A DNA stretch of 64,000 nt from Planctomycetaceae bacterium (GTDB taxonomy: Bacteria > Planctomycetota > Planctomycetia > Planctomycetales > Planctomycetaceae): assembly GCA_019636285.1 (NCBI GenBank), contig JAHBXV010000002.1:124001-188000 (forward strand), written 5' to 3'. The number at the start of each line of letters is the position of its first letter. The first letter of the stretch is position 1. Positions 34,307 to 43,900 of this stretch are shown one piece after another. Under the pieces are notes generated by a model. The model ran no database searches and was not told the DNA's origin. It worked only from the letters and a program-made list of their open reading frames with translations. Both the position numbers and the translations under genes were made by a program.

Positions 34307-34661
34307 CGTCACATCAACCGCGAGTTCCCGGAAGCAACCGTTGGCCGCGAAGAGGAGCTCCTCGCGGTCAGCACGCTGCAACCCTAACCGCGCTTTGGCG
34401 GAGAGGCGGGGTTCGACTGACTCAACGCGCTGGAATCGGACCTCGCCCCTGGCGGCTGTCGCGGTCGGGCGATTCAGGAAAGCCTTGACGGCCAGATGAT
34501 CGGCACGGCCTTTGAGGAACTCCCCCAGGCCGACTAGGACGAGAGTCAGGGGGCCGGTGTCGAGTGAGAAAGACGGACGAACTCCTTTGTCTTCCTCGAC
34601 TCTGGACTCACTCCACTCGACTCACTCCACTTCCACGATTTGCCGCGAAAGGTCGGTTCGA
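34307..34661. other. Intergenic region carrying repeat copy C
   Basis: No gene is seen. Apart from repeat C (34559-34622) and the likely promoter of the lipoprotein gene, nothing could be assigned. Confidence 0.5.
34559..34622. repeat. Fold-back repeat, copy C (diverged)
   Basis: It starts GTCGAGTGAGAAAGACGG and continues with CTTCCTCGACTCTGGACTCA..., matching the A/B core with substitutions while keeping GTCGAG...AAGAC pairing with GTCTT...CTCGAC. It lies 39 bases after the stop of the M3 peptidase gene. Confidence 0.75.
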
Positions 34662-36767
34662 TCAGGTTCGCGCCCCGCCGGCCAGGCCAGAGTGCCGCAA
34701 GAGCGCCTCGACGGTTGGCTCGCGGCCGCGGAAGTCGGCGAACACCTCCATGGGGGGTCTGCTGCCCCCCAGCGACAGAACCGTGTCGCGAAAGCGGCGC
34801 CCGGTCTCGGCGACAGCCGCTTCGTTATCCAAACCCGCATCTTCAAACGCCGAAAAGGCATCGGCGGAGAGGATCTCCGCCCATTTGTAGCTGTAATAAC
34901 CGGCCGCGTAGCCTCCCGAAAAAATGTGCGAAAACGAGCACAGCGAGCGATCTTCGGGAAGCATGGGGAGCAAGCTGAAGTCGCGGCTGAGTCGCTGCTG
35001 GACATCGAACGCCGTCTCGGCGCCATCGGGATCGAAGGTCGTGTGCAGGGTAAGGTCGGTCACGCCAAACAGCAGTTGCCGCAACAGCAGCGAACCACTG
35101 CGATACGTCTTCGCGGCGACGATTTTGCGGAACAGGTCTTCCGGCAAAGGCTCCCCCGTCTGCCAGTGAGCCGTCATGCCCATGAGGATCGGGCGGTGGT
35201 AACACCAGTTTTCCATGAACTGGCTGGGGAGTTCGACCGCGTCCCACTCGACGCCGTTGATTCCGGCCGCATCGGGATGCTCGATGGTCGTCAGCATGTG
35301 CTGCAGACCGTGCCCCATCTCGTGAAACAGCGTTTCGACCTCGCGGAAGCTCATCAGCGACGGCTTGTCGCCCGCGGGCGGTGTCTGGTTGCAGACCAGG
35401 TGCGCGACGGGAATCTGCAGGCGGCCATTCACGCGTCGGCGCCCGAGACAGTCGTTCATCCACGCCCCCCCGCGCTTGTCCGCCGGGCGTGAAAACGGAT
35501 CGAGATAGAATCCGGCGATGGTCGTTCCCTGTTTGTCGCGGACGTCGTAGTACCGGACATCAGGGTGCCAGACGGGAACACCGGACACCTGGGCGAACGA
35601 AATCTCGAACAATCGGCCGCAGAGGCTGAACAGTCCGTCGAGCACCCGTTCCAGAGGGAAGTACGGACGAACTTCCTCGTCGGTGTAGGCGTATCGCTGC
35701 TCTCGCAGTCGCTCGGCATAAAATCCCACATCCCAATGGCGGATGTCCTCTCCCTCGCCGCGTTCGGCTCGCAGGCTCTTCAGGTCGGCCAGGTCGCCTT
35801 CCGCGGCGGTCCAGGCGGCTTCCCGCAATTGCTGGAACAATTGCTCAATGGCGTCCACGCTCGGCGCCATCTTGCGCACCAGGCTCAGCTCGGCATAGTT
35901 GGCAAAACCCAGCAGCGTGGCCTTTTCCTGACGCAAACGCAGGATTTCCGGAATGAACGGCTGGTTATCGAACGGATCGGCCGCCGCTTTCAGGATGAAC
36001 GCGCGATAAGCCTGTTCACGGAGCGCGGGATTTCGGCAATGTTCCTGAAAGGGGACATACAGCGGGATTTCCAGCGTGATCCGCCAGGGGCCGTTTTCTG
36101 GCGTGGCTGGCACTTCCGCATCGGCATGCGCGGAGTTCCACGACTGGGCCGCCATCCCGCGTAGCGTGGTGGGCCAACCCGCGGCATCTTCGGGATTGTT
36201 GATCTCCAGCGACCATGCCTTCGTGGCGTCGAGACAATGATTGGAGAAATCGTTCGCCAGTTTTGACAGCCGTTGTTCGATCTCGTTGAACCGCGCGCGT
36301 TGCTCGGGCGGCAGGTCGATCCCCGCCAGCCGAGCATCCTTGATGCGGTCTTCGACGATCCGCTGCTGGCACGGCGTCAGTCGCGCCCATTCCTCGCCAT
36401 CGCGAATCGCCACCAGCGCCCTGTACAAGGGCTCGCTCTGGCGGACCCGCAGCCCGTAGGCAATCACTTCCGGTTCGACCGTTTCGTACGCTTCTCTCAA
36501 TTCCTTGGAATTCTTGACGCTGAAGAGATGTCCGACCGGCTTCCAGGAATATTCAAAGGGGCGTTCAAGTTCCTCGATCGGTTCCATGGTGCCCACCCAG
36601 GTGGGCTCGAACCGCGCTTCCAGTTGTTCCAGTTCCTGAAGTGCCCGCTGCACGCAAAAGCGGACGGCCGGAAGCGCGTGCTCGGTCCGGATTCGATCGT
36701 ATGGGGGCAGGCCCGACTCGGCCATCAGGGGATTGTCGGCGAGTTCGGGAGGGAGGTGTGTCGGCAT
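34662..36767 (-). CDS. M3-family oligopeptidase (oligopeptidase A type)
   Basis: The 701-residue cytoplasmic metallopeptidase has the zinc motif H482-E-M-G-H486 in LFHEMGHGLQHML and the downstream GVEWDAVELPSQFMENW, which carries the third ligand and is characteristic of oligopeptidase A/thimet-like enzymes. The C-terminal GGYAAGYYSYKWAEILSADAF with catalytic Tyr and His-contact residues is complete. It trims peptides of about 8-20 residues, including cleaved signal peptides. The length matches the family (about 680-700). The start is the ATG at 36767. Confidence 0.95.
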   Translation of the reverse strand: MPTHLPPELADNPLMAESGLPPYDRIRTEHALPAVRFCVQRALQELEQLEARFEPTWVGTMEPIEELERPFEYSWKPVGHLFSVKNSKELREAYETVEPEVIAYGLRVRQSEPLYRALVAIRDGEEWARLTPCQQRIVEDRIKDARLAGIDLPPEQRARFNEIEQRLSKLANDFSNHCLDATKAWSLEINNPEDAAGWPTTLRGMAAQSWNSAHADAEVPATPENGPWRITLEIPLYVPFQEHCRNPALREQAYRAFILKAAADPFDNQPFIPEILRLRQEKATLLGFANYAELSLVRKMAPSVDAIEQLFQQLREAAWTAAEGDLADLKSLRAERGEGEDIRHWDVGFYAERLREQRYAYTDEEVRPYFPLERVLDGLFSLCGRLFEISFAQVSGVPVWHPDVRYYDVRDKQGTTIAGFYLDPFSRPADKRGGAWMNDCLGRRRVNGRLQIPVAHLVCNQTPPAGDKPSLMSFREVETLFHEMGHGLQHMLTTIEHPDAAGINGVEWDAVELPSQFMENWCYHRPILMGMTAHWQTGEPLPEDLFRKIVAAKTYRSGSLLLRQLLFGVTDLTLHTTFDPDGAETAFDVQQRLSRDFSLLPMLPEDRSLCSFSHIFSGGYAAGYYSYKWAEILSADAFSAFEDAGLDNEAAVAETGRRFRDTVLSLGGSRPPMEVFADFRGREPTVEALLRHSGLAGGART

Positions 36768-37050
36768 CTCGGACGATCCTTCGGTCGGTGCTTCGATCAG
36801 TGCCTGTTCGGCAAGGTACGGCTGTCCAGATAAGGGCGGCAGCGCGGCAAATACAGGTGCCGGCCGGACGACGGTTTTCGCATGTATGTTCGCTCACAAA
36901 ACGCGGGATGCGAGCCCCGTTTGGAGTCTAGCCGTCGCGACTCGATCTGGAAACCACGGCGGACGGAAGGCTATGCTGGGACAGGTTCCGACTCGTTGAA
37001 TTGGCCAATCACGCGGAAACCGCGAGGCCCCACAGGGAGTGTTCAAGACA

Positions 37051-38265
37051 ATGCCAGGGAAATTGCAATCCAAGTTCGGGCTGTGCGTTGGCCTGATCGC
37101 GGGCATGTGGCTGGGAATGGCTCACGGGCAAGATGAACCCAAGAAGCCAGCAAAGCCGGCGCTCAAGATCAAGTCGGAGGCCTCCACGAAGGTCGAAGAA
37201 ACCGCCGATCCTTTCGCGATTCCTGACGGCACGCCGGAAGAAATTCTGGAGTTCATGGAAGAACTGCAGGAAAACCGGCCCAATGTTAAGACCCGCGAAG
37301 AATTGATCGCCTACTTCACGAAGGCTCAGTCGGTCCTCATCGAAGCGGCCTCGCGGATTCTCAAGAATCCCAAAGCCGACGCTGAAGTGGCTTCGGAAGC
37401 GGCTGAAGCGACCATTCAGGCACACCTGAACCTGATGCGGCTGGGTCAGGAAGGAGCCGGGAAGAAGGTCAAGGAAGTCGTCGAGGAACTGGAAAAGGAT
37501 TCGCGGGAAGAAGTCGCGAAACTGGCCCGCGAACAGAAAACGGTCGTGGAGATCTTCACGGCCGTGGAGCTGGAAACGGCGGAGCAGAAGGCCCTTGGCG
37601 AACGACTCTTGAAGGGGCTTACCGAGAGCAAGTTCAGCCGCAAGTCGCTGCAGTATGCATTCACCTACGCCGATGTGCTGGAAGGCCTGGAAGACACCCA
37701 GCTGGCGGGCACGTACTACACGGAATTGTCGGCGGCCCTCAAGACGTCGAAGCGTCCGGAATTGATCGAACAGGCCCAGAAGCTCGAGGGGATTGCCCGG
37801 CGGCTGCAACTGCCGGGTAACGTCATGGAGATCCAGGGGAACACCCTGGAAGGCAAGCCGTTCGACTGGGCCAGCTACCGCGGCAAGGTTGTCCTGGTCG
37901 ACTTCTGGGCGACTTGGTGCGGTCCGTGCATCCAGGAACTGCCAAACGTCCTCGCTCACTACCGCGAGTATCACGAGAAAGGGTTCGACGTCGTGGGGAT
38001 CAGTCTCGACAACGAACGCGAAGCCCTCGAAGGCTTCATTGCCAAACGCGAAATCCCCTGGACGCAATTGTTCGAAACCAACAAGGAAAAGCAGGGATGG
38101 AGCCATCCTCTGGCGGTTTTCTATGGTGTGATGGGAATTCCCACCGCGATTCTGGTCGACCAGGAAGGGAAGGTCGTTTCCATGAACGCCCGCGGTCCGG
38201 AACTGGCCGAACAGCTTGAAAAGTTGCTCGGTCCGCCCGCGAAGAAGCCGGCCAAGGACGAATAG
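37051..38265 (+). CDS. Exported TlpA/ResA-like thioredoxin with helical N-terminal extension
   Basis: The protein has 404 residues, with a signal peptide (FGLCVGLIAGMWLGMAHG). An alpha-helical, Glu/Lys-rich region of about 230 residues follows, then a TlpA-like redoxin domain with the active site WCGPC (C290, C293) and the cis-Pro loop GIPTAILVDQEG. It would reduce or exchange disulfides in exported proteins. The ATG at 37051 follows an AGGGAG site; a GTG 12 bases upstream is less likely. The next gene is another thioredoxin-fold protein on the same strand, about 200 bases downstream. Confidence 0.92.
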   Translation: MPGKLQSKFGLCVGLIAGMWLGMAHGQDEPKKPAKPALKIKSEASTKVEETADPFAIPDGTPEEILEFMEELQENRPNVKTREELIAYFTKAQSVLIEAASRILKNPKADAEVASEAAEATIQAHLNLMRLGQEGAGKKVKEVVEELEKDSREEVAKLAREQKTVVEIFTAVELETAEQKALGERLLKGLTESKFSRKSLQYAFTYADVLEGLEDTQLAGTYYTELSAALKTSKRPELIEQAQKLEGIARRLQLPGNVMEIQGNTLEGKPFDWASYRGKVVLVDFWATWCGPCIQELPNVLAHYREYHEKGFDVVGISLDNEREALEGFIAKREIPWTQLFETNKEKQGWSHPLAVFYGVMGIPTAILVDQEGKVVSMNARGPELAEQLEKLLGPPAKKPAKDE

Positions 38266-38468
38266 CGCCTTAGGATCTCCTGTCTCGACAAGACCCTGAC
38301 GGATCGACCGGTCTTGACTGTCTGGTTGTTTCCATCCCGTCCGGATTGAATGCCGGTTGGGCATGAGCCTGCGTGAAGATCGGGCTGGAGTTGTTCGAGC
38401 CGCTTCGACATTCGAAGTGGCCCGAACTCCCAGCCGATTTGACCGCTGCCTCCCGAAGGGTTTTGCCG

Positions 38469-40895
38469 ATGGCTCGATTGTTCCAGCGCCGGTTCCTTCC
38501 GATCACCGGCCTGTTTGTTCTCATCCCAGCCCTGTTGAGCGCTGCGGACGACTCGCCCAGTGATGCGACACGACCCGCCAACGAAGCCCCGCCAGCCGGG
38601 CACTCCTACCACGGCGACGCGTTCGACGAGGGGCCGCGGCAGGCTGCCCGCAAGATCACGGGAACGGGTAATGTGTCCTTTCCCGCCACCAGCAAAGTCG
38701 GCGAGGTCCAGGGCTGGATCGACCAGGGCGTGGGTCAACTCCACGGCTTCTGGTACTTCGAAGCGGAACGTTCATTCCGCCAGGCCGCCATGCTCGATCC
38801 CGACTGCGCGATCGCGTACTGGGGCATGGCGCTCGCCAACATCAATAACGAGAAGCGAGCCAGGGAATTCATCGCCAAGGCTGTTGAACGCAAAGAGAAA
38901 GCCAGTCCTCGCGAGCGAAAGTACATCGAGGCGCTCAACGACTGGCACGCCGCCGAGGTGAAGGGGGACGACCAGAAGAAAAAGGAGCGGGCGACCAAGT
39001 ACATCAAGGCACTGGAAGCCATCGCGCTCGAGTTCTCGGACGATGTCGAAGCCAAGGCGTTCTTGACCCTGCAATTGTGGCAAAGCCGGGGTGATGTCCC
39101 GATCGCCAGCCATCTGGCGGTGAGCGCGCTCATCGATGAAGTGCTGGCGGTCAACCCGCTGCACCCGGTGCATCACTACAAGATCCATCTGTGGGACTAC
39201 GAAAAAGCGGAACGCGCGCTTGCATCGGCCGCGCTCTGCGGACAGTCGGCTCCGGGGATTGCCCACATGTGGCATATGCCGGGCCACATCTACTCGCGGG
39301 TGAAGCGGTACGAGGACGCGATCTGGCAGCAGGAAGCCTCGGCCCGCGTCGACCACGCCTACATGATGCGGGACGGCATTCTGCCCGACCAGATTCACAA
39401 CTTCGCCCATAACAATGAGTGGCTGGTGCGCAACCTGCAATTCCTGGGACGTGCCGAGGAAGCCATCCGGCTGTCGAAGAACACGGTCGATCTCCCCCGC
39501 CATCCCAAATACAACGCACTGCCCGGAAAAGGGAGCGCCCATTACGGTCGGCTGCGACTCTTTGAAACGTACTCGCAATTTGAACTCTGGGATCGCCTCA
39601 TTGCCGATGCCGGCACCGTCTACCTGGAACCGACCGGCAACGAAGCGGAGCAGATCAAACACCTGCGGCACCTGGGCCGGGCGTACTTTCGTTCGGGCCG
39701 GGCCGAGAACGGTCGCCCGATCCTGGCCCGTCTCGAAGAACGCGCCACCCGGGTGCGGCAGGACCAACGGGCGGCTGTCGACAAGGCCGAGGTCGAGGCT
39801 CGGATGGCCGGCAAGGATCAGAAGGGAGTCGACGACGCGAAGAAAGCGGCCGAACGGAAATTCGCCGATTCGCTGCGGCAAATGGACCGTGCCATCGACG
39901 AACTGACAGGACTCAACCTCCTGGCTGTCGATCAACCCGGTCCAGCCCTGGAACGGCTGAAGAAGGCCGGCGACGACGACGTTCCCCTGTTGGCAAAGAT
40001 CGAACAACAGACTGGGGAGACCGCGGCCGCTGAAAAGCGACTCAAGGAATGGGTCAAATCGCACACCAATGAAACGCTGCCGCTCGCGGCATGGGCCGAG
40101 TTTCTGTGGACGACCGGACGCAAGGAAGAGGCACGAACTGCATTCGAAGACTTGCGCAAGTGCTCGAGCCAGTTGGACCTGGCAATGCCTCCCTTTGCCC
40201 GTCTCGGGGCCGTCGCACGAGAAGCGGGGCTTGGCGACGACTGGCGGCTCGCTGCCGCGCCCGCCACCGATACCGGCGATCGGCCGCCGCTCGACTCGCT
40301 GGGCCCGGCGACGTGGTCGCCCCCCATGGCCATTTCCTGGGACTTGCCGGACAGCGAGGGGAAAATTCATCGACTGTCGGACCGAACCGGCAAACCGACG
40401 ATTGTCATTTTTTACTTGGGATATGGCTGCCTCCACTGTGTCGAGCAACTGACGAAGTTCGCGCCGCGAGCGAAGGATTTCCAGGCCGAGGGGATTGATC
40501 TGGTGGCAATCAGTACCGATTCTCCGGCGAACCTGCGAAAGGCGGAGGAACGCTACCAGGATGGCCAGTTCCCCTTTCAACTGGTTTCCGATGAAGGGCT
40601 CGCGACATTCAAGGCTTATCGCTGTTACGACGACTTCGAACAGCAGCCGCTGCACGGAACATTCCTCATTGATGGCGACGGCCGCATGCGGTGGTGGGAC
40701 ATCGGCCACGAGCCATTCATGAACCCGGATTTCCTGCTGACCGAGTCGCTGCGTTTGCTGAAGCCGGATCGTGTCAGCCCGATCGTCTGGCCCAAGCCGC
40801 TCGATGACGACCGACCCTCCGACGCGCTGAAGCCGCTGAATCGCCCGGAATCAAATTCGTCCGGCAAGGCGACGAGCGTGGCGGCGGGGGCATGA
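38469..40895 (+). CDS. Exported TPR protein with C-terminal AhpC/TSA-type redoxin domain
   Basis: The protein has 808 residues and an N-terminal signal (FLPITGLFVLIPALLSAADD). Tetratricopeptide-like helices occupy about 75-580: AYWGMALANINNEKRA..., HMPGHIYSRVKRYEDAIWQQ, then LGRAYFRSGRAENG. A redoxin domain follows at about 630-775, with the sequence GYGCLHC placing C654 and C657 where thioredoxin-fold proteins keep CxxC. A Pro/Ser-rich tail ends the protein. The TPR part resembles planctomycete proteins of unknown role; joining it to a redoxin suggests a substrate-selecting thiol oxidoreductase. The start at 38469 puts the signal peptide at the N-terminus. Confidence 0.85.
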   Translation: MARLFQRRFLPITGLFVLIPALLSAADDSPSDATRPANEAPPAGHSYHGDAFDEGPRQAARKITGTGNVSFPATSKVGEVQGWIDQGVGQLHGFWYFEAERSFRQAAMLDPDCAIAYWGMALANINNEKRAREFIAKAVERKEKASPRERKYIEALNDWHAAEVKGDDQKKKERATKYIKALEAIALEFSDDVEAKAFLTLQLWQSRGDVPIASHLAVSALIDEVLAVNPLHPVHHYKIHLWDYEKAERALASAALCGQSAPGIAHMWHMPGHIYSRVKRYEDAIWQQEASARVDHAYMMRDGILPDQIHNFAHNNEWLVRNLQFLGRAEEAIRLSKNTVDLPRHPKYNALPGKGSAHYGRLRLFETYSQFELWDRLIADAGTVYLEPTGNEAEQIKHLRHLGRAYFRSGRAENGRPILARLEERATRVRQDQRAAVDKAEVEARMAGKDQKGVDDAKKAAERKFADSLRQMDRAIDELTGLNLLAVDQPGPALERLKKAGDDDVPLLAKIEQQTGETAAAEKRLKEWVKSHTNETLPLAAWAEFLWTTGRKEEARTAFEDLRKCSSQLDLAMPPFARLGAVAREAGLGDDWRLAAAPATDTGDRPPLDSLGPATWSPPMAISWDLPDSEGKIHRLSDRTGKPTIVIFYLGYGCLHCVEQLTKFAPRAKDFQAEGIDLVAISTDSPANLRKAEERYQDGQFPFQLVSDEGLATFKAYRCYDDFEQQPLHGTFLIDGDGRMRWWDIGHEPFMNPDFLLTESLRLLKPDRVSPIVWPKPLDDDRPSDALKPLNRPESNSSGKATSVAAGA

Positions 40896-40956
40896 GGGCG
40901 AGAAGCAGCCAGCCGCGAGCAGCCGGCGACCAGCGGATTCGTGTGCGCATTGCCCA

Positions 40957-43900
40957 TCACGGCGTGGAGGAATTCGCGGGAGCGAGGGCACTGACGGGGG
41001 CCGGATCGGCTGAGAGATCTGGCGAGAGACGCAGACGCAGGTTATACGCGATCAGATCAATCGTCCCGGAAGCGGCATGCACATCGCAGGTGTGGAAGCC
41101 GCTGTACATCGAAGGCATGTTCTTCGAATAAAGCGGTTTGCCGTCCGCCTTGCGCCAGACGTCGACTTTCAGCGTGCTGAAGTTCAGCTTCTGGCGCTGC
41201 TGCCACCCCCGAGATAAAAACACCAGGACGGGCGACGATTCAAAGCCGGAGACCAGCAGGTATTGCCCGCCAATCGAGCGCGACCAGGCGAGTTCGCCCG
41301 TCGATCGGTTCCACGCGGCGACCAGGCCGTTGGCCGGAATGCTGGCGAGGCTTTCCGCGTAATGATTGGAGCGGGCCAGATCGTCGCGATCGACGATCAG
41401 GTAATCGAACTCGGCGTCGCACAGCGCGTGCACGGTTGCGCCCCGCGTGAGCCGGACGGGGTACGGGGCGCGCGGCGCGATGGATCCCGAAGCCAGGTTG
41501 ACCTGCACCGTTTTCCCGGAAGGTTCCACGACCAGAACCCGCTCGGAATCGAGGATCGCGACACGGCTTTCGGCCGGAAATTCGTGAGCCCAGATATCTC
41601 GGCCGGTGCGGGCATCCGCCGCCGAGAGCGTTGCCCGGCCGATCCGGACTCCGAAGAGATTGAGGCCCGTTCCCCCTTTCCAGGAAATGGCCCGGTCGTC
41701 GAGGAGCGCGAGCGTCTCTCGAGCAATCTCTAGTTGTCTTTTGACGGACGGCGTGTCGAGTGACAGCGGCCGTCCATCGTCCAGCCGATAGGCGGCCGAC
41801 ACGTCGCCCAGCCCAAACTCGCTCACGAAGAACACCGTTCCGCCCAGATGAAGCGGCAAAACGTCGGAGGGCAACGGCTCGAACCGCCAGCGCTCGGTCC
41901 CGGTCCAAGGATCGAGAACCGTCAGCCGCCGGTCCGAATGCAAGACGATGGCCGTGGGAGTGACGGCCACGATGGGCCAGTCGCGCAGCGCCTGTTGGCG
42001 CAGGCTGCTGAATCGCCGGGAGATCGCGGGATGCGAAGTCTGGAAATCGGGCTCGCTGTCGGCCGTCATCATCGTTTCCATGGGGAGACGACCCAGGTCG
42101 TGCGACCAGCGGATCGTTTTCTCCAGGGGCGAAACGGCGTGCAGAACCCCCTGATGCGCGAGAAAGAGCACGGGCCCCAGCCAGCGACCGACGGTCCCAC
42201 CGACCGACTGCTGTTCGCGCGGTCCGCGCAGCGGGGGATTCCACGGCAGCCGGCCGCTGGCCATGTCAAACATCATCAAGCGCCGTTCCTGCGGGTCGAT
42301 CTCGAATCGCATCCCCGCGAGTACTGGCGGCGCCCCCGCCAATCTCAAGGCTTCTCGGGGAGGGGCATAGTTGACCGATGTCTGCCTGGCGGTCAGCGGC
42401 GAGTCGGGAAACGTCCGCGGCACGTTCGCCGCGCGCCGGTTTGGCGGCACGGCAATCGGGAGATTCGCGAGCGATTCGGCGATGGTCCGTTGCGCTTCGT
42501 CGGGCGAATTTGCAGGGGCGTTCGAGAAATCCCGCAACAGTCGATTTACCAAGGTGGCGGCGTCAAAGTCGCGCTGCTGCCGCCGCAAGAGGTCGACCAG
42601 TTGACGATCGAAACGGGGACGTTCGTCCGGCGGTAACTCCGCGCGGGTCTGCAAGGCGAGGAAATCAAACGCGGCCGGCGATTGCCGCCAGTCGCGCTCG
42701 GTCAGTTGGCGGGTCGCCCATGTCGTCCAGCCAGGAACGAACCGCCGCCAGCCGGCCTGTTGATTCGAATCGTCGACCGACGCGAGGGATGAGGTATCAA
42801 TGTCGAGTTGCGCCAGGTGTTCGATCAGCGGTCGCAATTCGGGCCGATCGGGATGGCGTCGCAGTTCGTCGCCAATCGCTCCCGCGAACCAGGCATCGCG
42901 CGAGGTGATGACGCGCGGAGCGTCGATTCGCGCGAACTCGGCCGGCAATGAGTTTGTTTGAAAGGCGTCGAGCACCTGGGCGAGTTGGTCTCCCTCCCCC
43001 TGGGAGAGAGTCCATTGGAGCGCGATGGCCCGGCGCTCCGGCGAATCGGCCAGAGCGCGCAGCCGGTCGATCCACACGGTTACCGGCTCTCCCTGGGGAT
43101 TTCGCGCCAGTTCCTGCACGGCGGCGAATAGCAGTTCCTGCCGCTCTCGCCAGGCATCGGGCGGAATTTCGGATTGAGAGAGTTCCGCGAGTTCTTTCCA
43201 GACAGCGGCAAAGTCGCGGCTGGCCATCGCCACGCGACCCCGCCACAAATGCTGCCGCCACGGTTCGCGAGCTTGCTCGGAACCATCCGGGGAGGTTTCC
43301 GAAAGCCGGTGCAGGCGCGTCACCTTGGCAAACGAATGGATGACGAGACTGCCGTCCACCCACTGCAAATTGGCGGCGCGCAGGATGGCGGGATCGGCCT
43401 CGAACGTCTCGACGGCTTCTCCGGTGTCGGGATTGAGCAGGACGAGGTTCTCGCCTTGAACGGGAACGGCCAGCAGGCTTTCGGCAAGTGCCGGGCGACC
43501 CGAAATCTGACGATCCTGGCGAAGGTCGTAGCGCCAGCGTGGCTCGCCGGTCCGAGCGTCGTGCGCCAGGACGAACCTGCTCCCCGCGACCAGGATCGTG
43601 TCCCCTTTGAGGCCGATCAGCCATCGTTGCTCTCCGCGCGGCAGGCTCCAGCGTGTTTCCCCGGTCACCAGGTCCAGTGCCGTCAGTCGATTCGTTTCGG
43701 CCATGGCCAGAATGACCGTGCTGCCGACGATGAGGGGAGGTGTGAACTCCCACGTCTGGCCGAGTGGCCGCAGTTCGGTGCGGCGCGACTCTTGCCAGTC
43801 TTCCGAGTTCTGGTCCGCTTCCACTTCGCGCGCCCATAGGATCGATCGCCGTTCGCGGTCGATGGCGACCACCCACCCCACGGTCGTCGGGCAGATCACC

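Noticed and set aside
38772-40709. 645-codon open frame antisense to the TPR-redoxin gene
   Set aside because: The same GC-driven shadow effect; the plus strand encodes a coherent signal peptide, TPR and redoxin domain.
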